NCBI GenBank assembly: GCA_003599195.1
Contig: QZIZ01000107.1
Coordinates: forward strand, 1-50,925
Source: Deltaproteobacteria bacterium
GTDB taxonomy: Bacteria > Desulfobacterota > Desulfobaccia > Desulfobaccales > 0-14-0-80-60-11
Direction: 5' to 3'
DNA length: 50,925 bases
The position numbers and the translations under genes were made by a program. The notes beneath the pieces are model-generated. The model was not told where the DNA came from, made no database searches, and saw nothing but the letters and a program-made list of their open reading frames with translations. Shown here in pieces: positions 9,358-16,752 of this stretch; the stretch's first letter is position 1, and the number at the start of each line of letters is the position of its first letter.

Positions 9358-10893
9358 ATGCAATTACCCATCCTCTCCATCCTGGTCTTTTTCCCCGTGC
9401 TGGGCGCGGTGCTCCTGGGCATTTTGGACCGGAAGAACCATGTACTGTTGAAGCAGGTGACCCTGGGGATCTCCCTGGCGGAATTTGTGTTCTCCCTGCC
9501 CCTGTGGTTCCGGTTCGACAGCCAAACCGCGGCCATGCAATTTGTGGAGCGCTACAACTGGCTGCCCCAATACGGCATCAGTTATTACGTGGGGATCGAC
9601 GGTTTCTCCCTGCTGCTGATCATGCTCTCCACCTTCCTGACCCCCATCTGCGTGCTGGCCACCTGGACGGACATCAACCACCGGGTCAAGGAGTTCATGA
9701 TCTGCCTGCTGACCCTGATGGCCGGCATGCTGGGCGTCTTCGTGTCCCTGGACCTCTTCCTCTTCTACGTGTTCTGGGAAGTGATGCTCATCCCCATGTA
9801 CCTGCTCATCGGCATCTGGGGGAATCCCGCCCGGCGGGTCTACGCGGCCATCAAGTTCTTCCTGTTCACCATGTTCGGCAGCGTACTGATGCTGGTCGCC
9901 ATTTTGGTCCTCTATTTTTACGCCGGCAAGGCCACGGGAACTTATACCTTTGATCTTCTGAAACTATACGGCCTGAACATCCCCTTTCATTTGCAGTTCT
10001 GGATGTTCCTGGCCTTCGGGCTGGCCTTCGCCATCAAGGTGCCCATGTTCCCCTTCCATACCTGGTTGCCGGATGCGCATACTGAGGCGCCCACCGTGGG
10101 TTCCGTCATCCTGGCCGCGGTGCTCCTGAAGATGGGGACTTACGGCTTCCTGCGCTTCAACATGCCGCTCTTTCCCCAGGCCGCCCATTACTTTGTGCCG
10201 CTGTTCAGCATCCTGGCGGTCATCGGCATCGTCTACGGCGCCCTGGTCTCCATGGTGCAAAAAGACCTGAAGCGACTGGTCGCCTTCTCTTCCGTGAGCC
10301 ACCTGGGTTTCGTGATGCTGGGGTTGTTCACCTTCACCATGCCGGGAGTCCAGGGGGGCATCATCCAGATGATCAACCATGGGCTCTCCACGGGCGCCTT
10401 GTTTTTGATCGTCGGCATGATTTATGAACGGCGGCATACCCGAATGATCGCCGACTTCGGCGGTCTGTCCACACCCATGCCCATCTATGCCACCATTTTC
10501 ATGATCGTCACCCTTTCTTCCATCGGTCTTCCCGGCTTGAACGGCTTCGTGGGTGAATTTCTCATCCTCCTGGGAGCGTTTAAGACCAATATGCTCTATG
10601 CCATCGTGGCTGCCACCGGTGTGATCTTTGCTGCCTGTTACATGCTGTGGATGTTCCAGCGGGTGATGTTCGGGCAAGTGACCAGCGAGAAGAACAAAGA
10701 ACTGAAAGACCTCTCCTGCCGGGAGATCGCCATCTTCGTGCCGCTCCTGCTGTTCATTGTCTGGATCGGGATATATCCCAGCACTTTCCTGGACAAGACT
10801 AAGGCCTCCACGGAGAACTTCCTGGCCTTGATGGAGAAGGCCAAATCTACTCAAGTCAGCCTATCACACGGGGATAAGGGAGAAGCGCGATGA
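9358..10893 (+). CDS. nuoM: NADH-quinone oxidoreductase subunit M
   Basis: 511-residue antiporter-like proton-pumping subunit. Diagnostic stretches are YYVGIDGFSLLLIMLSTFLT, LFYVFWEVMLIPMYLLIGIW (helix with the essential Glu), FPFHTWLPDAHTEAPTVGSV, and the channel segment KDLKRLVAFSSVSHLGFVML, followed by GGIIQMINHGLSTGALFLIV. The start ATG 9358 follows GAGGGGC. The stop overlaps the nuoN start (ATGA at 10890-10893), so the two are translationally coupled. About 14 hydrophobic helices are visible. Confidence 0.97.
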   Translation: MQLPILSILVFFPVLGAVLLGILDRKNHVLLKQVTLGISLAEFVFSLPLWFRFDSQTAAMQFVERYNWLPQYGISYYVGIDGFSLLLIMLSTFLTPICVLATWTDINHRVKEFMICLLTLMAGMLGVFVSLDLFLFYVFWEVMLIPMYLLIGIWGNPARRVYAAIKFFLFTMFGSVLMLVAILVLYFYAGKATGTYTFDLLKLYGLNIPFHLQFWMFLAFGLAFAIKVPMFPFHTWLPDAHTEAPTVGSVILAAVLLKMGTYGFLRFNMPLFPQAAHYFVPLFSILAVIGIVYGALVSMVQKDLKRLVAFSSVSHLGFVMLGLFTFTMPGVQGGIIQMINHGLSTGALFLIVGMIYERRHTRMIADFGGLSTPMPIYATIFMIVTLSSIGLPGLNGFVGEFLILLGAFKTNMLYAIVAATGVIFAACYMLWMFQRVMFGQVTSEKNKELKDLSCREIAIFVPLLLFIVWIGIYPSTFLDKTKASTENFLALMEKAKSTQVSLSHGDKGEAR

Positions 10894-12347
10894 CCCTGAC
10901 CATTCCGACCTTTAACCTGGAGAGCATCGGCCCCTGGATCACCCTGTCGATCTTCGCCATTGCCATTCTCCTGGCGGATGCCCTCTCTCCCAAAGGTAAC
11001 CGGGCAGCCGCGCCGGTGCTGGCCATGGCGGGTCTGGCGATGGCCGGACTACAAACCGTCTTCTGCCTTTGGGGTAGGAGCGGCATGGACTTTGCCCGCA
11101 TGGTCTACGTGGACAATTTCTCCTTTTTCTTCTACATGATCTTTATCCTGGGCACCGGCCTGACCGTGCTGCTGTCTCTCCAATACCTGAAGGATTACGA
11201 CAAGAATCTGGCCGAATATTACGCCCTGCTGCTGTTCGCCACCGTGGGCATGATGATCATGGCCGCAAGCTCCCATCTGATCATGATCTTCCTGGGCCTG
11301 GAAATAATGTCCATTGCAGTGTACGTGCTGGCTGGACTCTTCCGGGATGACGCCCGGTCCAACGAAGCCGCGCTGAAGTACCTGCTTTTGGGAGCCTTTG
11401 CCAGCGCCTTCCTGCTCTTCGGGATGGCCATGCTCTATGGCGCCGCGGGCGGCACCCTCTTCTTGAGCGAACTGCCGGGACGACTGGCCGGCGGCTTCAA
11501 GCCCTTGACCTTACTGGCCATCGCTTTGCTGGTGGTGGGCTTCGGCTTCAAAGTGGCGTCTGTCCCCTTCCACATGTGGACTCCAGACGTTTATGAAGGC
11601 GCGCCCACCTCGGTGACCGCGTTCATGGCCGTGGGCGTCAAGGCCGCCGCGTTTGCCGCCTTCGCCCGGGTCTTTTTCCTGGCCTTTCCGGCCCTTCAGC
11701 CCGACTGGACCATGGTCCTCTGGGTCCTGGCCGTGGCTACCATGACCCTGGGTAACATCGTGGCCATCGCCCAGACCAACATCAAACGGATGCTGGCCTA
11801 TTCATCCATCGCCCATGCGGGCTACCTGCTGGTGGCCATCATCGCCGCCAACCAGTTGGGCGCGGTGAGCCTGATGTACTACCTCCTGGCTTACACCCTG
11901 ATGAACCTGGGAGCCTTCGGAGTGGTCATTTTGGTGGGCCGCAAGAAGGACAGCTACCTGAGCATTTACGATTACGCCGGCCTGGGGGCCCAACACCCGG
12001 TTTTGGCCGCGACCATGGCCCTGTTCATGTTCGCACTGGCCGGCATCCCCCCCACCGCCGGGTTTGTGGGCAAATTCTATATCTTCTCTGCCGCGGTGCA
12101 GGCGGGCTACATCTGGCTGGCCATCATCGGCGTGATGAACTCTGTAATCTCCGTTTATTACTATCTCCGCATCACCGTGCTGATGTACATGAAACCCGCG
12201 GAAGCGGACCTGGGGCCCATCACCTTTGCTCCAGGCCTCACCGCCACCCTGCTCCTTACCGCCCTGGGGGTGATGCTCATCGGCGTTTTCCCCGGGTTTA
12301 TTTACAATCTGGCTGTGAATTCCGCCAAGGTTTTCCCAGGTTTGTAA
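10890..12347 (+). CDS. nuoN: NADH-quinone oxidoreductase subunit N
   Basis: 485-residue antiporter-like subunit, last gene of the operon. Recognisable parts are IMAASSHLIMIFLGLEIMSI, FKVASVPFHMWTPDVYEGAP, KRMLAYSSIAHAGYLLVAII and MALFMFALAGIPPTAGFVGK. Together with NuoL and NuoM it gives the complete set of three antiporter-type subunits, so the membrane arm should pump with normal stoichiometry (inference). It overlaps nuoM by 4 nt and is followed 52 nt later by a strong terminator. Confidence 0.97.
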   Translation: MTLTIPTFNLESIGPWITLSIFAIAILLADALSPKGNRAAAPVLAMAGLAMAGLQTVFCLWGRSGMDFARMVYVDNFSFFFYMIFILGTGLTVLLSLQYLKDYDKNLAEYYALLLFATVGMMIMAASSHLIMIFLGLEIMSIAVYVLAGLFRDDARSNEAALKYLLLGAFASAFLLFGMAMLYGAAGGTLFLSELPGRLAGGFKPLTLLAIALLVVGFGFKVASVPFHMWTPDVYEGAPTSVTAFMAVGVKAAAFAAFARVFFLAFPALQPDWTMVLWVLAVATMTLGNIVAIAQTNIKRMLAYSSIAHAGYLLVAIIAANQLGAVSLMYYLLAYTLMNLGAFGVVILVGRKKDSYLSIYDYAGLGAQHPVLAATMALFMFALAGIPPTAGFVGKFYIFSAAVQAGYIWLAIIGVMNSVISVYYYLRITVLMYMKPAEADLGPITFAPGLTATLLLTALGVMLIGVFPGFIYNLAVNSAKVFPGL

Positions 12348-12398
12348 TCACTGCCACAATGTCCGTCCCCCATCCCTGCCGGATCGGGTTTTTATAAA

Positions 12399-12434
12399 AG
12401 TAAAGCCGGGACATATGCCCGGCTTTACTCTTTT
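12399..12434 (+). terminator. Intrinsic terminator of the nuo operon
   Basis: The inverted repeat agtaaagccggg / cccggctttact (12 bp, 12399-12410 and 12418-12429) has a 7-nt loop and is followed by ctcttttg. It lies 52 bp after the nuoN stop. The 10-bp arm taaagccggg recurs in the palindrome at 19004-19035. Confidence 0.85.
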
Positions 12435-12590
12435 GTGCAGTCTTTCGATTTCCATTAAAAGAACAAAGGATTTAAATAAATAAGCATCCTGCAAATTTCA
12501 ACTCGACCTGGAGAAAATATGCTGGTAAAAAATTATATATAGGCTATTGAGTTGCATCCCTAAAAGGCAGCTTCATTTTGTGGGGAAAAA

Positions 12591-15500
12591 ATGTATCCGC
12601 CTTTGAGCATTCCTAAAATCATTCCCCCAGATTCTCCTCACGTCTTGCTCCGCCCTCGCCTGCTGGACCGACTGGAGCAGCAACATCAAAAAAAGCTGAT
12701 CCTCATCCTGGGCCAGGCGGCCCAGGGTAAGTCCACCCTGGCCCTATCATATGTGACCACCTCCAAGATTCCCTCGGCCTGGTTAAATTTAGGGCCGGAG
12801 GACTCAGAGGCGGTGAACCTGTTTTATTTGCTGGTGCAATCCCTACAACGGGCCTTCCCGGAGATTGATCTCGCACCGCTGCTCAGTTACCCCACCCTGC
12901 CTGCCGGTCCCCGGGAGGAGATGCCGCTATATCGGGATTGGCTGCTTACTTTATTGAGCCGCGTTCAAACGCCGGTGCTGGTGGTTTTTGACGGCCTGGA
13001 CCGGCTCGCTCCCCAGGCTGCCGCCTTTCGCTTCCTCCAGGCAGTACTGGAGGTGGCCCCGCCGCACCTCCATCTCCTGATGCTGTCCCGGGAAATGCCC
13101 CCCATCAAGCTCCAGGAATTGAAGGTCAAACAGCAAATCCATCTGATTGGCAACGAAGAACTGGCTTTTACCCCCAAGGAAACCCGGATGTTTCTCCAGA
13201 CCGTGCGCAAACTCCCACTGCCCCACGAACTGATGGCACAGATCAGCGAACTCACCGAAGGGTGGATCGGCGGCTTGATCCTGTTGAGCGAGATCCTGGA
13301 GCGTCTGCCGGAGGAATCCCGGGAAAGCTTTTTATCCAGAGAAGCCACGGATAAATTCGCCGTGGAGGTGTCCGGTTATTTCGAGGAATCCATTTTTTCC
13401 CCCCGGACGCCGGAAATCCAGGGGTTTCTCCTGAAATCCTCCATCTTGGACATTGTGGACCCGGATTTCATCCGGGATTATTTGGGGGTGGACAAAGCCC
13501 GGGACATCCTGGAGGACATGAAGGCCAGAAACCTGTTTGTCCAGCTCATCTTCGATGAGGAACGGGGCTGGTTATACCGCTACCACCAGTTATTTAAGGA
13601 CTTCTTGCAGGCCAAATTCCGGGCAGCCCTGTCCCCGGAGCAACAGGCGTCCGCTTATTTGCGCGCCGGTTCCCTTCTGGAGGACAGGGGAGACTTGGAA
13701 AGCGCGGTGGATTTTTATCTGCAGGCCGGGACCACTGACCGGGCGGCGGCGGCCATCGAGCAAGTGGGGCTCCAACTCCTGAAGCAGGCCAAAACCGCGG
13801 AATTGGCCCGCTGGCTGCAAACTCTATCGGCAGACCTGGTGCAGGATCGCCCCTGGCTGCTGTTCTATTATTTCATCACCGGCCGCTCCAGCGGCGCGGC
13901 GGAGTATCTCTCCAGCCTACTGCGGGCCTACGCTCTTTTCCAAAAGCAGGAAGACCTCCGGGGGGTGCTCCTGACCTTGTCCCACCTCCTTGAAATAGCC
14001 ATATTAGTGGGCTTTCCCGGGTTGCCCCGGGTGACAACCCTGGTAAACCAGGCGGAAGATTTATTGCAAAAGGCCGAATCCCAGGATTTCCCTTACGAAA
14101 GTGCGGCCCTTTGGTTCCAGGTGGGAATGGCCCATATTTTTGTCCCCCATCTCAGGCTGGGCTACCAGGCCTGCTTCCGTGCTTCTCTCCTGGCCAGGGA
14201 CGCGGGAGACCGCCACCTGGAAATACATGCCCTGCTTTATAGCCGGTTGATGTTGACTGCCCTGGGTGAGTTCGCCCTGGCCCGGGAAACCGGGGAAAAG
14301 ATAGAAGAACTCCTGGCCACCTGGAATACTCCGGAATTACAGGCGCATCACCTGATAATATCCACGATTTTCAGTACGTTCCAGGGTGAAGTGGAAGAAG
14401 GGGTCACCCTCGGGCTAAAGGCCCAGCAGCAAACGGAGCAGCACGGCCTGGCCTTCTTGTATCCGCTGACGAAACTTTACCGCCTAATTACTCTGAGAAA
14501 CGCAGGGAAATATGCGGAAGCGGAGCAAACGGGCCTGAACCTGTTGCACCTTCCGGCTCCCCCCAGCAAGTTTACCCAGGCAGTTGCCTTGGAGGAGCTG
14601 GCCATCATCCATTACCACACCGGCGACCTGGCCGCGGCGAGGGAATTAGCCGGCCAGGCTCGAAAATTGATGTCCAGCGACGAAGCCAGGGACGAATTTC
14701 ATCTCAGCCAGGTGCAGATGATCGAGTGCTTGATCTCCTATCATCTGGGAGAACTCGAGGCGGAAAACAAACTGGAACTGGAAAAGATCCTGGCGGAGGC
14801 TACCGGCATCTCTAACTATTTTTTTATGGCGGATGCCCACTGGGTCCTGGCGCTGTGGCAATGGCGGCAAGGCCGCCTGAAAGAGGCCGCGGCCCATATT
14901 AAAGCCGGAATGGAGATCGCGGCCCGGCGGGGGTCCTATTATTCCATCCTCCTCAGCCCCCGGGATCAGGGCCGCATCTTTACCCTGGCCTTGGAATTGG
15001 ACGTGGAAGAGGTTTGGGACAATCTGCCGGCGCAGCTCTCCAGGTGGTCCCGATGGGTGGGGCCGGACCTGGAACGGCTCTCCCGGCATGCCAATCCCAA
15101 GATTGCGGCCCGGACCGGGGAACTCCGCCGCGTCCTGCACCGGCAGGGCTTGCCCCGGCTGGACATCCGGACCCTGGGAACCTTCCAATTGCGGCGCGCT
15201 GGGGAACCACTTGACGAGGCGGTTTGGGAAAGGAAACAGGCCAAGCTGCTGTTAAAGGCCCTGGTGGCTCACGGAGGACAGGCCCCCAAGGACGTGCTCC
15301 TGGAAGACCTCTGGCCCGAAGGGGAGCCGGAGATTGCGGAAACAAACTTCCGGGTCGGCCTGCACCGCTTGCGCAAGGCCCTAGAGCCCAGCTTGGATAA
15401 GGCCTTCGGCTCGTCTTATATCCGCCTTACCGACGGCCTGCTCTCCCTGGACCGGGAGTTGTGCCGGGTGGATGTGGATGAGTTTTTATCCCTTCAGGAA

Positions 15501-15917
15501 TCGGGGGAGGAACTGGAAGAAAAAGGAAATCTTTCTCAGGCCCTGGCCCTGTACAAAAAGGCCGTGGACCTTTATGGCGGTGACTTTCTTCCGGAAGAGC
15601 CTTATCTCCCATGGGCCGAAAAAAGAAGAGAAGAATTGCGGGGCATACACCTGGGGATCCTGGAGCGGGTGTCCCAGATTTACGAAAAGCAGGGGGCCGT
15701 AACCAAGGCCATTAAATACTGCCAAATGATCATTCAAACCGATCCCGTTTCGGAGTCCACTTACCGGAGGCTGATGACCCTTTATGCGCGGCGGGGTATG
15801 CACAGCGAAGCCCTAAAGACCTATGAGGACTGCCGGAAGGCCCTGGGCCGGGGCCTGGATGCGGAGCCCGATGCAGTGACTACTGCGATTTTTCGCAAAA
15901 TGCAGGAATCAGGTTGA
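12591..15917 (+). CDS. Large MalT-like ATPase/TPR regulator with C-terminal winged helix and BTAD (SARP) module
   Basis: 1108-residue cytoplasmic transcriptional regulator. The N-terminal STAND-type NTPase has Walker A GQAAQGKST (about residues 40-48) and Walker B VLVVFDGLDRL (about 130-140). A winged-helix/sensor part follows to about 330, and helical TPR-like repeats run from about 350 to 830. A LuxR HTH would normally end a MalT homologue, but here an OmpR/SARP-type winged helix (LGTFQLRRAGEPL; NFRVGLHRLRKALEP, about 860-950) and a bacterial transcriptional activation domain (EEPYLPWAEKRREELRGIHL, YRRLMTLYARRGMHSEALK, about 970-1105) close the protein. Ligand and targets are unknown. The nearest candidate target is the secreted-protein locus downstream (inference). 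A 163-bp AT-rich region precedes the ATG. Confidence 0.85.
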   Translation: MYPPLSIPKIIPPDSPHVLLRPRLLDRLEQQHQKKLILILGQAAQGKSTLALSYVTTSKIPSAWLNLGPEDSEAVNLFYLLVQSLQRAFPEIDLAPLLSYPTLPAGPREEMPLYRDWLLTLLSRVQTPVLVVFDGLDRLAPQAAAFRFLQAVLEVAPPHLHLLMLSREMPPIKLQELKVKQQIHLIGNEELAFTPKETRMFLQTVRKLPLPHELMAQISELTEGWIGGLILLSEILERLPEESRESFLSREATDKFAVEVSGYFEESIFSPRTPEIQGFLLKSSILDIVDPDFIRDYLGVDKARDILEDMKARNLFVQLIFDEERGWLYRYHQLFKDFLQAKFRAALSPEQQASAYLRAGSLLEDRGDLESAVDFYLQAGTTDRAAAAIEQVGLQLLKQAKTAELARWLQTLSADLVQDRPWLLFYYFITGRSSGAAEYLSSLLRAYALFQKQEDLRGVLLTLSHLLEIAILVGFPGLPRVTTLVNQAEDLLQKAESQDFPYESAALWFQVGMAHIFVPHLRLGYQACFRASLLARDAGDRHLEIHALLYSRLMLTALGEFALARETGEKIEELLATWNTPELQAHHLIISTIFSTFQGEVEEGVTLGLKAQQQTEQHGLAFLYPLTKLYRLITLRNAGKYAEAEQTGLNLLHLPAPPSKFTQAVALEELAIIHYHTGDLAAARELAGQARKLMSSDEARDEFHLSQVQMIECLISYHLGELEAENKLELEKILAEATGISNYFFMADAHWVLALWQWRQGRLKEAAAHIKAGMEIAARRGSYYSILLSPRDQGRIFTLALELDVEEVWDNLPAQLSRWSRWVGPDLERLSRHANPKIAARTGELRRVLHRQGLPRLDIRTLGTFQLRRAGEPLDEAVWERKQAKLLLKALVAHGGQAPKDVLLEDLWPEGEPEIAETNFRVGLHRLRKALEPSLDKAFGSSYIRLTDGLLSLDRELCRVDVDEFLSLQESGEELEEKGNLSQALALYKKAVDLYGGDFLPEEPYLPWAEKRREELRGIHLGILERVSQIYEKQGAVTKAIKYCQMIIQTDPVSESTYRRLMTLYARRGMHSEALKTYEDCRKALGRGLDAEPDAVTTAIFRKMQESG

Positions 15918-16117
15918 TGCTGCTGCAAAAAAGACTAACCTCACGCAAAGACGCAAAATATTAACTCAATCCTCAACACTCAGCTCTGTCTTTTCGAAAA
16001 CGTTGCCCCATTCCTAAGACTCCATCCAAATAAGTCATTAATATCCTATAGTTATTCCACCAAACTCTTCTTGCTCACGGTAACATTCCGGTAACAGCTT
16101 ATGTGGTAATGAAAAGA
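15918..16117. other. Intergenic region without recognised genes
   Basis: Non-coding stretch after the regulator gene. It holds a short word repeat of the kind found elsewhere in the window (acctcacgcaaagacgcaaa, 15939-15958) and a small direct repeat, cggtaac-att-ccggtaac, at 16078-16096. I see no convincing promoter. With the candidate RNA that follows, about 350 bases pass before the next gene. Confidence 0.5.
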
Positions 16118-16231
16118 TGCCGGGATGCTCTGCAGCCCGATGTGATGTTTGACGGGCCGCCAACTGGGGTGGCCGGCCCGATCCTCAGGGGTGAGGAACG
16201 CCACCTAGGTAATAGTAGAGCAGTCCCGGCA
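16118..16231 (+). ncRNA. Possible structured RNA or leader upstream of a small unknown gene
   Basis: A long closing stem can be drawn: tgccgggatgctct (16118-16131) pairs with agagcagtcccggca (16217-16231) over 14 bp with one bulged G. Inside it are a cccg/cggg hairpin, a GC-rich arm (gggccgcca / tggccggccc, 16153-16177, one bulge) and a hairpin cctca-gggg-tgagg (16183-16196). The conserved-looking, unpaired accacctaggtaatag-like stretch lies before the closing arm. The layout, a closing stem around a multi-arm junction just upstream of a gene, resembles a riboswitch or small RNA. I compared it from memory with the common riboswitch consensus sequences, 5S, 4.5S and tmRNA, and it matches none. 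Strand is assumed from the neighbouring gene. Confidence 0.3.
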
Positions 16232-16268
16232 CCCGTTGTGGTTGACCTGGAAGATGAGGCGTGCAGGG

Positions 16269-16736
16269 ATGTCCATAATGGTGGATTTGTGGCCGAACCA
16301 CCTGAATCACACAGAAGCCTTAAAGGCGCCGGCGGCTATTCTGAGGGAGCAGGGCCGCCTGCTGGCGGCTAAGACTAGAAATATCATTATTGCCGGCATT
16401 GAGGCCTCATTTCTGCCGCGCCGCATCGTCAAGGAAAAATACGGCACTGCTGAAGGATTGTTCATGTACGACTTCTATCTGGAAGCGCCGGTCCTGGATT
16501 ACTACCGTTATCATCTCCTCACCATATTTCACGGGATCAGGTTTTATCCTCTAATAATCAACACTGATGACGTCATTAAGGAGGAACTGACCGGAAACAT
16601 TGCTAACCTTACCGCCGGCAGTCAGGAGGAATTCCTGGACGTCCTGAAAAGGATTTTAAATTCCAACAGGACCTTAACTATCATTAAATCAGTATTAGCA
16701 CAGGCTAAAGAAATTGTTTCGCCTAACTCAACATGA
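16269..16736 (+). CDS. Unknown protein, about 155 residues
   Basis: I do not recognise this family. The frame is open from 16236. ATG 16269 has GCAGGG immediately before it and ATG 16278 is another option. The product is soluble, alpha/beta-looking, with IIIAGIEASFLPRRIVKEKY and a tyrosine-rich stretch around VLDYYRYHLLTIFHGIRFYP. There are no cysteines, signal peptide or membrane helices. Codon use is less GC-rich than in the housekeeping genes. The stop is 16 nt before the ATG of the secreted BNR/LamG protein, with a strong AAAGGAGG between them, so the two are probably one transcript. Confidence 0.6.
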   Translation: MSIMVDLWPNHLNHTEALKAPAAILREQGRLLAAKTRNIIIAGIEASFLPRRIVKEKYGTAEGLFMYDFYLEAPVLDYYRYHLLTIFHGIRFYPLIINTDDVIKEELTGNIANLTAGSQEEFLDVLKRILNSNRTLTIIKSVLAQAKEIVSPNST

Positions 16737-16752
16737 TTAAAAAGGAGGATCC

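Noticed and set aside
16103..16372. 89-residue open frame overlapping the candidate RNA and the start of the unknown gene
   Set aside because: No ribosome binding site, no recognisable domain, and the other frame continues into a better gene. Not excluded completely.
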